From: Antedon mediterranea
Lineage: Eukaryota; Echinodermata; Crinoidea; Comatulida; Antedonidae
NCBI RefSeq assembly: GCF_964355755.1
Contig: NC_092670.1
Coordinates: 41,095,795 to 41,155,794 of the forward strand
Direction: 5' to 3'
DNA length: 60,000 nucleotides
A program made the position numbers and the translations under genes. Below are positions 26,260-39,500 of this stretch, piece after piece; the first letter of the stretch is position 1, and every line of letters begins with the position of its first letter. The notes under the pieces are model-generated. The model was not told where the DNA came from. It did no database searches and was given only the letters and a program-made list of their open reading frames with translations.

Positions 26260-28848
26260 ATGAAGTCCGATCTTGAGACGTATATTGAAATGATACTAAG
26301 AACAGGCAAAGAGTTTCACGTCGGTGCTACGTACCAGACTGAAGACTTCGCCGCCATATGCATCGACGAAAGTGGAGGGGTAGTTTCTCTTGACCACTAC
26401 GACGTCACACTTCTTCTACCACCCCTGAGCTTACATACTGGTTCATGCATAACCATTTATTTGTACATGGAACGCATGGTTGTGAAGCGCGTGCATGGAA
26501 ATCCTACGTACGCGTCTCCTGTGATACGTGTTGGATGTATATCACATGACGGACATTTATCATTTCAAGAAAACCTTGTGTTATCGTTTCCATTATTTAA
26601 ATACGCAGATAACCAAACTATTGTACCATTCTACCAGGAAGATGACTCTCTGTTGTGGACGGAGCTCTCTGCCAAAGAACATGCCTTTATTAAAGACAAT
26701 TCACGATGCACTATATCAATTGATAGAACCGGTATCTATACGTGTTTGAATTTCACGGACTGTGACGTCGACAGCTCAGATATAAATCGTGTTGTTCTTC
26801 CAATACAATGTTCTACATTTGTTGGTGAACAGTATACAGAGGATGTTCTTATTGAAGTCGCATTCTGGCCGAGTTCAGAGATACAGTCACAGGTTAGTAT
26901 CGACTGCAGATTCTTAGTACTTGGTCTTATTGTTCATTTATGCGCGATTACTAAAGTGGAAATAAAATACTACGAAACATAAGTAGTAAATAAAGCTTGG
27001 TGCTTAGACGCAGTAGGCGCAATGAGATGACCTATCACTACGATGTGCTTAAGTCCTTGCGTTGCGTCTCTCTAGAATCAAGTTACGGTAGTTGCGTCTT
27101 TGCGTTGCGTGCACACAAGTGGTAACTAAGCTTAAGTGCCGTTACTTGCATCCAAGTTCTAATGTTGCGAGAGTAACACATTACGCAAATTCAGATTGTT
27201 TAACTTCATTTACAGAGCGTCGTGCAGGAGCAAACTAGTCGACATTTGACTTATGTCGATGGGTCACGGGAACTTCTGCTAGACATCAGTCGTGTTACAA
27301 ATGAAACTCTCGCGGTTGACGTCACCGGAATATGCGAAGGATGGACTGTAAATGGAGGAAAACGAAAGGTATTTTCGTGTTGTGGAATTATCATTTCAAT
27401 TGTTTTTCAAAAGAAAATACAATGTATTGCTGGGAATGTTTCGACGGTTGTAGCATAACAACCGTCGAAACATCGATACATTCTCAACCATACCTTATTT
27501 CCTTTTGTTAACACCATGGCGTACCGCAAACCTAACTTAAGTAGTATTTATTCGCCATGTAAACAATATTATGCACCAAAAATGTATACATCCAAACTGA
27601 TACAACAAAACGTAATATTCTTTCTTTCTGAATTTGCTTCTTATAGTATATACAGCTAACAAATATCCACGAAGAACTAAGAAGATCAAATGGTGCGTAT
27701 ACAGTAAACTTTAGGTTCAACAGGAACAAGAGTTACAATGTTGAACTTGCGTGTAAACTCAGAATATACATCCAAGATGGCGCCGCCGCAGGTAACAAGC
27801 AAAAACTGTCCCTTTTTAGATACAACTGTGGAAGAAAAAGAACAATGTCAGATGTAAGTATCATGATATTTAATTCATAAGTAATACACTACCTCCAAAG
27901 AACTTTGAGTTAAGCCTGTTTTCCTGTCGACGTTAGTCGACGCTATCGTTAACAATAATCGGCGATCTTCTACGTAAACATTGAAATGTTAACGATTTAC
28001 AGGAAAAGGTACTCGCTATCGTTATCATTTCAACTTGATCGTTTTTAAACGATCGTCGTTGAACTGTTAACGATCAACGACGATAGCGTCAATCACAAGC
28101 GAATAAGCCATCGCTTGTGATTGGTCAATTCACTTGCGTTGCGTTACGTCATTGTGTTGCGTCGCTAGTGGGAACCACGATTTAAGCTTGGTTCCCACTA
28201 GGACGTAACGTAAGGACGTGCGTCGCGCAACCAAGTTGTCGAACTGTCGCTTGTTATTGGTTAACCTGATTGCTTTGCGCTTACGTACTTGCGTTTCCTA
28301 GGGTTAAGGTTCCCTGTATTTTGACTACTGTGACTACAGAGAGTGTCCGATTTTTTTGCCACAAACAATCCATCACATTTTCTAACGTTTTATTTTGATT
28401 CCAGGAAAGCAATAGTATGCCATACAACAGAATAGCCTACAAACGGAACTCAAATAACGCTAGAGAAGTATTGGATGTTATAGATAGGTGCTTGGCTCAC
28501 ATAACGAAAATCATATCTTCTAATTTGAATGGAGTATGGGAAAAGCGCTTTGCTGATTCGTTAAACATTCCGAAAAGTTTAGTCGAATCTGCGCAAGAAA
28601 TTTCGTTAATCAACAAAGCTTTGTACGTGTTTGTCGGTCATCGGGTTTTCGCAATGAATGATAGTGATATAGTTCTTGATTTTATAACGGCAGCGAATGC
28701 AGTTGCAAGAGAACTAGAAAACGAAGCAGTGCAGAGAAAACGTATCCGTGCGGCAAAGGCGCTAAGCCTAACACATGGTTCTCGAATGGCAGCCAATCCG
28801 ATATACAGCAGGTCAAGTAGCTACTCAATCAATGTCCACCCGTCGTAA
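26260..28848 (+). CDS. ZU5-UPA-death-domain protein
   Basis: Four exons, all joined in phase 0: 26260-26892, 27216-27368, 27647-27853, 28405-28848, giving 478 aa. Residues ~15-110 resemble a ZU5 domain (VTLLLPPLSLHTGSCITIYL, ASPVIRVG, LSFPLF). The next ~170 residues resemble UPA (DVLIEVAFWPSS, ETLAVDVTGICEGW, AYTVNFRFN). The last exon has a death-like helical domain (GVWEKRFADSLNIPKSLVES ... AANAVARELENEA). ZU5-UPA-DD modules occur in PIDD, UNC5 and ankyrins; here no LRR, Ig, transmembrane or ankyrin part is present, so the product is likely a cytosolic signalling adaptor. The ATG follows an acceptor at 26250; the frame upstream has a stop. Exon 3 has two in-phase acceptors 9 nt apart (27647 or 27656). 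AATAAA lies at 29294. Domain calls are by pattern, not by search. Confidence 0.85.
26985..27200. repeat. Dispersed repeat, family C (diverged copy)
   Basis: GCGTTGCGT-rich block in the first intron of the ZU5 gene, related to the copies at 28080-28310 and 28975-29180. Confidence 0.5.
27436..27473. other. Perfect 16-bp stem-loop
   Basis: Arms 27436-27451 and 27458-27473 (atgtttcgacggttgt and its complement) with a 6-nt loop, in the second intron of the ZU5 gene. Possible terminator-like foldback or micro-element; no function assigned. Confidence 0.7.
28080..28310. repeat. Dispersed repeat, family C ('GGTTCCCACTAG...ACGCAAC')
   Basis: Contains ggttcccactaggacgtaac and cgcttgtgattggtcaattc blocks in mirrored copies. 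Related sequence is found at 28975-29180 and inside the long-inverted-repeat element (50309-50340 and 51310-51345). Probably a short DNA element. Confidence 0.6.
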
Positions 28849-28974
28849 AGGTCTGCGGCCTCTCATCCATCTCAAAGATTTCAATCTATGACGTTTTCTT
28901 ACCAACCAGGTTCTGCTGGAAGTTCTACGAATGGTAACTGTGACAATCCATCTTTGTCGTCAGAAAGCGATTTG

Positions 28975-29180
28975 TATAACTGGTTCCCACTTGGGACGCA
29001 ACACAAGCGAGTTGACCAATGGCAAGCGACAGCTCGAAAATTCGTTTGCAATTGGTTAAATTACTTGCTTGCACCGCAAGTAACTGGACCAATCACGATC
29101 CGTGGATCATCCAAACTATCATCACATGTGATTAGTCAACTCATGATTCGTTTGCGCATGTACGTCGTCAAACAAAATAA
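28975..29180. repeat. Dispersed repeat, family C (copy in the ZU5 gene 3' flank)
   Basis: Matches the ggttcccacttgggacgcaa type block and explains the open frame 28888-29229, which looks like no known protein. Confidence 0.6.
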
Positions 29181-29309
29181 AACGTCACCCATTGTATTGA
29201 CTACTGAGACGCAACTTACGTTCTACTAAAAAAGAAAGTGCACTATATAAAAACACAAGAAACGAAACATTTCCGTGAAAATAACACTTTATTAAATAAA
29301 AATCAACTA

Positions 29310-29610
29310 TATATGCAATAATTATAATTACTCTGTTTTTAGCAATGGCCTACAGTCAGTCAGCTTGTTGATACATGAATATCTGTATGCAATAACAATA
29401 TTAAATTACTCTGTTTTTAGCAGTGGCCTACAGTCAGTCAGCTTGTTGATACATGAATATCTGTATGCAATAACAATAATTACTGTTTTTAGTAATGGCC
29501 TACAGTCAGTCAGCGTGTTGATACATGAATATCTGTATGCAATAACAATAATTACTCGTTTTTAGCAGTGGCCTACAGTCAGTCAGCTTGTTGATACATG
29601 AATATCATCA
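29310..29610. repeat. ~72-bp minisatellite, about 4 copies
   Basis: Unit includes ggcctacagtcagtcagctt and gttgatacatgaatatctg, downstream of the ZU5 gene. Confidence 0.9.
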
Positions 29611-29619
29611 AAACAATTC

Positions 29620-30549
29620 ATTGGTTAGAATTTGCGTAAAATTCAACATATAATGTTAACATTTCTGTACCCAGACCATAATAAGTATTTATAGTATAAT
29701 CAAAGTACACATAAACCGTACATTGATACACTAACTAGAGATTATATAATTTTCTGCGAATATTCAAATGACTATTATTTTCTGTTTAAATGACTACAGT
29801 ATTATGCAACATTAGTATATAGTTTTCTGTTACTCTTGCAGTCCACTGCAGGACATATCCATCCTCCAAACCTCTCCATTTACTTTATTTTTTATTTTCA
29901 TTTGTTTTCAGCGCAAATTATCAGTATAATTCAGTGCAAATTAATATTTTTATTACATACTAATGTATATATTTTAGAACATAAGTTATACAGATATGAT
30001 GTAATCAAAGGCATAGTTTCAAAATTAAAATATTTTTACAAGTGTAAAAAATGGATTTATCTTTACACTCGTTGCAGACATTGTAGAACATATAGGATAT
30101 ATTATACTGTTATGTATTATAGACAATATTGTCCCCCAAAAAAATATAAAAATCAGACTTTGAATTGATTATTTTATAGTTTTAATAATGTTAATCACTT
30201 TTGTAGAAAAAAAAATGGTTGTAAAAATTGCAAAATGACAAAATGGTAAATTCAACCAAAAATACATTGGCTGGTAGGCAATTTGACTATTTTTTTGCTT
30301 TAAATTACAGTTTTTTTCAGATAAATAATTTTTTTTTTCTATCCGATTGTCAAAGTGGATAACTATTATGTGATATTGAAATGGCATATTCAACAAAAAA
30401 TTAAAAAATAAATTTTTTTTCAGGGGAACAATACATCTTTAAATACACAATTAGAATAGAGTGTAAAAGTCTGAATGTTGAGCAACAAGACAGGGGAACA
30501 GAAACAAGCACCAAACATGTTTGCCAAACCATTGCACATTATCTATGTC
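29620..30549. other. Intergenic region between convergent genes
   Basis: 3' flanks of the ZU5 gene (plus) and the TDRD7-like gene (minus). No coding signal. A probable TTAA-type MITE related to the element at 1175-1720 lies at about 30118-30440 (ends gacaatattgtcccc and ggaacaatacatctttaa). Confidence 0.5.
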
Positions 30550-33500
30550 TCATAGCTTTAATACAACCCCTGATTCAATAAGATATTCACTTATCACAAT
30601 GTCATACAATGGATGTTCTGTGTTTGTTAGCTCAACAACAAGTTTAAATATGTGGAAGGATTCTTCTATTTTTTCTTTGATTGTTGATACAAATGTTTTT
30701 CCTTTGACAATGTTCTGGAAAAAAGATGCAGCGCCGTCGCTATGAAACTTGGCATTGTCCAGAGGCACAACTCCTTTAAAAAATAAATTGTAATGATTAT
30801 AGTTTATATAAAAATCTACACTAACCGTAGAAAAATATATATCGGCAGGCCTAGCTTCTATTCCTTGGAATGGTAACATCCCAAATTACTTACCGTCAAG
30901 CCTAGCTATCACTCCCTGGAATGGCAACGTCCTAAATTGCTGAATCAAAATTCTGACATCACTTGGGCTTACGATGTCATAGTCTGCCTCATCAACACGA
31001 TATACATTCACAGAGTGTTCGTTCATAGTATAGACTTTTGCACGTTGCCATTTATCATTCGAGTACACAGCATATATTTCCCCTACTTGAATTTCTCCAA
31101 CTGGTGTTTCTTTAGAAGTCTATAGCAATGAATATATCTTATAGTTATGTGGCTAGTAAAATAAAATAATGATACAACACAAAACCTATGTGTACAGATA
31201 TGTATACATATGAATTAAATAACAAATACTTACATTTGAATAATGTTCTTTCATCTGGAACAACATGTCATTAAAAGACTTAGAAGAAACAAAAGGCCGA
31301 CACTAAAAAGAAAGAAAACAATATAAATAAAATAAAGAACAAATTAATAGTTTGTGGTTAAGCTCTGTCTACACTATCAACCTTTATGTGATAACAAAAA
31401 TGTGATGTGCCCATATATGGACACGATTACATCATATCACTAGCATATTTGGGGACATCCTATTTATTTTGTCTAACTATTTTGTAGACATGCGCACTAT
31501 GAACGACGTTACTAATATTTAAAGCTCTGTCTACACTATCAAACTGTATGCAACAACAAAAATGTTATGTGCCCATATATGGACACGATTACATCATATC
31601 ACTACCATTTTTGGGGACATCCCATTTAATTGTCAAACTATTTTGTAGACATGTGCACTATGAACAACGTTACTACACTATCAAACTGTATGCAAAAAAA
31701 AAAAATGTTATGTGCCCATATATGGACACGATTACATCATATCACTACCATATTTGGTAGTTTGATAGTGTAGACAGACCTTTAGTATAGAAAATATGAA
31801 AACTCACTACAAAATGAGACGGATCCTTGGCACTGACGACGACAACATCCCAATATGCATCATCAGCAGGAGCAGGGATATCAAGCGAGGGCGGCATTGG
31901 TAACATCTTTAACAATAACTCTGGACTTGATCTGCCTTTTAAATCTGTCGACGGTCTTCTCAACTGTGTAGGAGTTATGGAGAAATTCATCATATCTTTC
32001 ACTATATCTTGAACAGTTTCACTCCCATTTATATTCTTGTCTTTGGAAATACCATTATCCATTGACACTTTGTCATCAGTTGAAGCTTGTTTGTTGTCCC
32101 TAATGAAACAAAATCAAACAAATTTTAACTTAAATGTCTTCTAATCTTAGTATGGTTAATCCATGTTAGTAGCTATATCCTGGTGTGGTATGTAGCCATT
32201 CAATACTTACAGAAATAGCTCGTCTGCCAATTCAAGCATTTGATCGTTCATTACAATGTTATCAATCACAAGTAGCACAGTAGCTGGTCTCTGATCAGTT
32301 TTACCACGCACTACCTGTACAAGAAAGATCAGATGAAAACAAAAACCTCATTTTCAATCTGTACTAGCTGGTTCTGTAACATATCAAACAACCAAAGGTT
32401 AAAACAAAAACCTTATTTTTATATACCTCAATCTGTACTAGCTGGTTCTCTAACATATCAAACAACCAAAGGTTAAAACAAAAACCTTATTTTTATATAC
32501 CTCAATCTGTACTAGCTGGTTCTTTAACATATCAAACAACCAAAGGTTAAAACAAAAACCTTATTTTTATATACCTCAATCTGTACTAGCTGGTTCTTTA
32601 ACATATCAAACAACCAAAGGTTAAAACAAAAACCTTATTTTTATATACCTCAATCTGTACTAGCTGGTTCTTTAACAGATCAAACAACCAAAGGTTAAAA
32701 CAAAAACCTTATTTTTATATACCTCAATCTGTACTAGCTGGTTCTGTAACATATCAAACAACCAAAGGTTAAAACAAAAACCTCATTTTTATATACCTCA
32801 ATCTGTACTAGCTGGTTCTCTTAACATATCAAACAACCAAAGGTTAAAACAAAAACCTTATTTTTATATACCTCAATCTGTACTAGCTGGTTCTTTAACA
32901 TATCAAACAACCAAAGGTTAAAACAAAAACCTTATTTTTATATACCTCAATCTGTACTAGCTGGTTCTTTAACAGATCAAACAACCAAAGGTTAAACATA
33001 AAACCTTATTTTTATATACCTCAATCTGTACTAGCTGGTTCTTTAACAGATCAAACAACCAAAGGTTAAAACGAAAACCTTATTTTTATATACCTCAATC
33101 TGTACTAGCTGGTTCTCTAACATATCAAACAACCAAAAGTAAAAACAGAAACCTCATTTTTATATACCTCAATCTGTACTAGCTGGTTCTCTAACATATC
33201 AAACAACCAAAGGTTAAAACAAAAACCTTATTTTTATATACCTCAATCTGTACTAGCTGGTTCTTTAACATATCAAACAACCAAAGGTTAAAACAAAAAC
33301 CTCATTTTTATATACCTCAATCTGTACTAGCTGGTTCTTTAACAGATCAAACCACCAAAGGTTAAAACAAAAACCTCATTTTTATATACCTCAATCTGTA
33401 CTAGCTGGTTCTCTAACATATCAAACAACCAAAGGTTAAAACAAAAACCTTATTTTTATATACCTCAATCTGTACTAGCTGGTTCTCTAACATATCAAAC

Positions 33501-36500
33501 AACCATTGAGAAGCATATTTTCCCCATTTGTAACCAAGCTGGTTAGGCGGGACGCCCTCTAGAATACATGGAAGCGATTGAGGTGGCAACGTTCTTAGAC
33601 TTGGGATGTTGACCTTTGGCTCTCGTAGCGATGTCATCGATACGACCTCAGTGTTTCCATAATCCACATATTTAATGGATACCTATAAAATAAAGTTGAT
33701 GAATATAAAGATTGCTTGAAACAATTAAAAATTATATTAAATGAACAGTTTCAGGTATCTAGTAAATAACTATTTACCTGTGTGTTTGAGACAACTTTAG
33801 TAATTTCTGCTCGATACCAGGTTTGGTCTTGGCTGAACTTAGCACAACATTTTTTACCAAATTTAGGCTCAACTAAGAACTCCTCAGCAGATGATGGCTA
33901 AATATTTTAAAAATACACATTTAATTAATATCCGAAATTGCAAAAAAATGATTAATTTGATAATTCGAGCATTTTATCCTAAACATGTCTAAATGTTTTT
34001 TTAAAAATAAACATGAATTACCTTTGAGAAGTGTTCTCCCATGTTCACCATAAGTGACTCTAGCCTCTCTAATCCAGGCCCTGGTATTTGTATGTTTAAA
34101 ACACCATTATCCTCTACATGACTAACATATACTTCTATCTTCTTACCAACCTTACATTGTAAATAGAACATTCATTATTAAACATTTTTAAATGCAGAAA
34201 CAATTACTAATTTGCATATATATTAAGAAAATACTAAGCACCTACTTCTGGACATTGTTGTTTTAAATTGTCGTCCTCCACAACACTTGCAAGAAACGTG
34301 TTGATAGATTCTCCAGTACATTCGGCATCATACAGCACTACTTCAAGGCGGCTTCCACTATTATGAAAAGTTTACTTAAGTATTAGCATATACTTAAATG
34401 GTAAAAAATAGAGATGAGAATGAGAAGCATGATTGATTCAGCACAAAAAGAACGAACAAATATAAATAATATAGGTATATTAAATATGTACTAGTGTTGC
34501 CCAAAAGCTCTAATTGTTCTGGCTGTTTATTTTGTTTTCAGTGCTCATTTTATTTTGTATCTTCATTGAGATCCAGCCACTGATACCCAAAGCATTCTCA
34601 TTTTTGTATCTCCATTGAGATCTAGCCACTGATACCCACAGCATTGTCATTTTTTCAGTGCTTATTTTATTTTGTATCTCCATTGAGATCTAGCCACTGA
34701 TACCCACAGCATTGTCATTTTTGTATCTCCATTGAGATCTAGCCACTGATACCCAAAGCATTGTCATTTTTTCAGTGCTTACCGTATTTTATTTTGTATC
34801 TCCATTGAGACCTAGCCACTGATACCCAAAGCATTGTCATTTTGTATCTCCATTGAGACCTAGCCACCGATACCCAAAGCATTGTCATTTTGTATCTCCA
34901 TTGAGATCTAGCCACTGATACCCAAAGCATTGTCATTTTTTCAGTGCTTACCGTATTTTATTTTGTATCTCCATTGAGACCTAGCCACTGATACCCAAAG
35001 CATTGTCATTTTGTATCTCCATTGAGACCTAGCCACCGATACCCAAAGCATTGTCATTTTGTATCTCCATTGAGATCTAGCCACTGATACCCACAGCATT
35101 GTCATTTTTTCTGTGCATATTTTATTTTGTATCTCCATTGAGATCTAGCCACTGATACCCACAGCATTGTCATTTTTTCTGTGCATATTTTATTTTGTAT
35201 CTCCATTGAGATCTAGCCACTGATACCCAAAGCATTGTCATTTGTTCAGTACTTTGCTTTTGGATTTATATACATATATGTACTTAAAATACCTTTTACC
35301 AGCTTCTTCTGCTAGCACTATCTTATCTTCAGTCTGTTCAATGAATGCGTCTATTACTCTTTTATTGTTTGAAAACTGGCCAAGGTTTGCTAGACTACAC
35401 TTGACAGCCTGTACACAAAAGACATAATATCTTGATAGTGGACACTATCTTTAGACATGTATGTATTCTTTTCTAAGTAAAAATATTTTGGTGATGTAAT
35501 TTATAAACAAAAAGAACATACCTGGAACGGAAGTGTCAAAAACCTTTTATCAAGAGAGCGGAATTGCGACCAGTCTCGAACTTCCTTGTCACCATAATCA
35601 ACATAATCACACATGACCTAAAAAGGCCAGAAGACCAATTAGCTTTATTGGAACATTGGAAAATTTATTTTATGTCTATAGGAACATGTGGCCATGGATT
35701 ACCAAAAGTAAATTAATCACTGTCCTATCAGATAGGTGGTAATCCCCCGATACAGGGGTATTGTGTGAACCATCGTCTTGGATCGTCTTTAGGTAAGGTA
35801 AATAGCGCCCCTGCCTTAACTGCTTGGCCATTTGACTATGCTAATCAGAAGCTAACAAAAAAAAAAGGAATGAAATACTTGCTTTGTTATTGGAGAATCC
35901 ACTGACAACTACTCTGAAAAAGCAATTTTCTGTACACACAGCGTATGATTGGCCGATCTTTGGTTGACCTTCTACTGCATTTGGTTGTCTGGAATAAAAC
36001 TGGTTTAACTCTGCTTCCATGGCTTCAAATTCCTCCTAAAAATAATGTAGGAGTAAGGATCATCTCAGACTTTCATTATACTAGTGAAATATGACATGAG
36101 ACTAAGGATTTCTCACAAAAAGGGATCATCTCAGACATTCATTGATATTCAAAAATAAGATTTGCATTATACTAGTGAAATATGACATGAGAATAAGTAT
36201 TTCTCACAAAAAGGGATCATCAGACATTCATTGATATTCAAAAATAAGATTTGCATTATACTAGTGAAATATGACATGAGACTAAGGATTTCTCACAAAA
36301 AGGGATCATCTCAGACATTCATTGATATTCAAAAATAAGAGTTGCATTATACTAGTGAAATATGACATGAGACTAAGTATTTCTCACAAAAAGGGATCAT
36401 CTCAGACATTCATTGATATTCAAAATAAGAGTTGCATTATACTAGTGAAATATGACATGAGACTAAGTATTTCTCACAAAAAGGGATCATCTCAGACATT

Positions 36501-39500
36501 CATTGATATTCAGAAATAAGAGTTGCATTATACTAGTGAAATATGACATGAGACTAAGTATTTCTCACAAAAAGGGATCATCTCAGACATTCATTGATAT
36601 TCAAAATAAGAGTTGCATTATACTAGTGAAATATGACATGAGACTAAGTATTTCTCACAAAAAGGGATCATCTCAGACATTAATTGATATTCAAAATAAG
36701 AGTTGCATTATACTAGTGAAATATGACATGAGACTAAGTATTTCTCACAAAAAGGGATCATCTCAGACATTAATTGATATTCAAAATAAGAGTTGCATTA
36801 TACTAGTGAAATATGACATGAGACTAAGTATTTCTCACAAAAAGGGATCATCTCAGACATTAATTGATATTCAAAATAAGAGTTGCATTATACTAGTGAA
36901 ATATGACATGAGACTAAGTATTTCTCACAAAAAGGGATCATCTCAGACATTCATTGATATTCAAAAATAAGAGTTGCATTATACTAGTGAAATTAAATGC
37001 ATTAGACGCAAGAGAGCATATCTTTTTATTTATTTATTCTGGTTTATTAAAAACAAAGACATGGCAGCTGACTTACAGTATAATGGTAAAATTGAAAGAA
37101 GAAGTCGTTGATGCCTAAATTATACGAGATAGTGACTTCCCATGGTGATTCTTCAGGATAGACAAGTGGAGGTGGGTACATCCCATGCACCAACGATTCC
37201 TTACATAGCTCTTCTACTATGTCAACATCTTCAGATGTTAACAAATTAACCACACATTTATCATCTGTAAAAAAAATAATGTAAATGATAGGCTAGTATG
37301 CATTTCAAATATAAATCAAGATAAAATGTTTTAATAATTTGTTTTGTTTTTATATAGTTTGGCAAATTGCCTATGAAGCAAATTCATACACTATCCTTCT
37401 TAAAGTTCACAATCCCGTACATAAAACAATGCTCTACATAAACAAGTTGTAATTTGTCTTACTTATAATATCCTCTACTGTCATAAGTAATGGGGTATCT
37501 TTGGTTAGTTCACGGAATCTTGAGTTAGCTTCACTGCTAAATCGCTTGTCACCCTACAATCATTAGAAAAAAAGTAAACTTGTGGATATTCTCTGGATTT
37601 GCTTGCGACACTACTATATTAGACAATAAAGGCTTTTTACCTTTAATGGAGTTATTTCACTCAATGAACACTTGATAGCTTGAGCAGGTTCTTTGCCAAA
37701 TTGTGGTGTTAAGAACTGTAATGATGTCTGTCTAAGTGACTCTTGATTGCCATAATCAATAAAGAAAACTTGAATCTCCTCTTGATCCTAAGTACAGAAA
37801 AGGAACTTAGTTTATGCTTAGATTTGAAAGCTGTGGAGTTAAGAACTATAATTATATCTGTCTAAGTGACTCCTGATTGCTATAATCAACAAAGAAAACT
37901 TGGATCTCCTCTTGATCCTAAGTACAGAAAATGGACTTAGTTTAACCCAATGCTTAGATTTGAAAGCTGAGGAGTTTGGAAAACATAAGCTGCAGGCTGA
38001 AATTAGTTGGTATATATCAAGTTCTTGCTTAATTCAACTTGCCTTATTTGGCTGTTGGTTTACTTCTAAGATTTTTGCTCGACACCAGTTACCATCTTCA
38101 GAATATTTTGCTGCACAGAATTCTCCTCTACTATATCTAGACATAGGTTGCGAACAACTCTAAAAAAAACAAACTTGCTTTTATCATACACAGCATAAAA
38201 AAAACAACCTATTAAATATTTTAAGATACCAATCAATGGGTTTCAAATTGAAGCCCATTGTCTGTTGTCTAGTATCATAGGTAAATGCTATGATATAGCA
38301 TTCACATTTTCACATGGAAACCTATATTTATAGAGTCAATATAACCTCTAACCCAACCATATATGACACAGGCACCACATGATGTCATGTGTGTGGAGAT
38401 ACAGCACTAAGAATTTGGTAGAGTATTGACAAGCTTACCTCACACTGATTAAATAACCTTTCTGCTAATTCAACAATTGGACTATCTTCATATTGCACAA
38501 AAAACTCTCCACAACTCAATACGTATGTAACATACACTACTACACGAGACCTGTAAACAAACAATTGAAATTATTGCTATATTTGAAGGGACAAATTAGT
38601 TGCAGTACAAACTAAACAATGATTTTGTAACGTAACCATATTGATTTAGCAGTAAGTACATACAAACTAAGTTACTTACTTAACAGGTTTGAGTACTGGT
38701 GGAGGAATTGAGACTTTTGGAATTTCTTTGGTAATAGTGCGTTGAACTTGGCCTTTGCCGTGAATGGTTACTTTCATTTTTGGATAAAGTATAACACTGC
38801 TGTGTAACCTGTTAAAACAAAATTCATAATTATAACATTGTTATGACAAACGGAACAAAATGTAAAGTAAGAAGTAAGCCTTTATCTTTTGAGGCGTGGA
38901 GTGCGATCACTCGCCTAACACACTCCTAAGCTACCACTGAGGTGTGGAGTGCAATCACTTGCCTAACACACTCCTAAGATGCCATTGAGGTGTGGGAGTG
39001 CAATCACTTGCCTAACACACTCCTAAGATGCCATTGAGGCGTGGAGTGCAATCACTTGCCTAACACACTCCTAAGATGCCATTGAGGCGTGCAATTTACA
39101 ACACTTCATTTCTACACACCAAGATACCAACAGCTTGATGTGTTTTTAAATTTGGTTTAAAATGTTTAATGAGCTACACTGTGATATTACTTGAAAGTCT
39201 GTTCCACTATATGCTCCCATGAATTGCAAAATCCCTTTACTGCACTGAAAATCACTCACAAACAGCTTTTTATGATACTTACTTGTTTGCATAGCTGGGG
39301 ACATTTCGACATCAAACTTTATGTGACAAAAAAAAGTGATGTGCCTATATAAGAACATGTCATACTACTACCATACTTGGGTATATCACTACCATATTTG
39401 GGCACATCACACTTTTTTGTCGCATAAAGTTTGATAGCTTTAGAGAACTTACCTTTCTACTTTCACAACCGACTCCATGTCATCTAAGCTGATATCAGGA

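Noticed and set aside
28888-29229. 113-aa open frame after the ZU5 gene.
   Set aside because: Covers a dispersed family C repeat and has no recognisable domain; lies in the probable 3' UTR.
36322-36970. Open frames with a 30-residue repeat (IILVKYDMRLSISHKKGSSQ...).
   Set aside because: By-product of a 90-bp intronic minisatellite.
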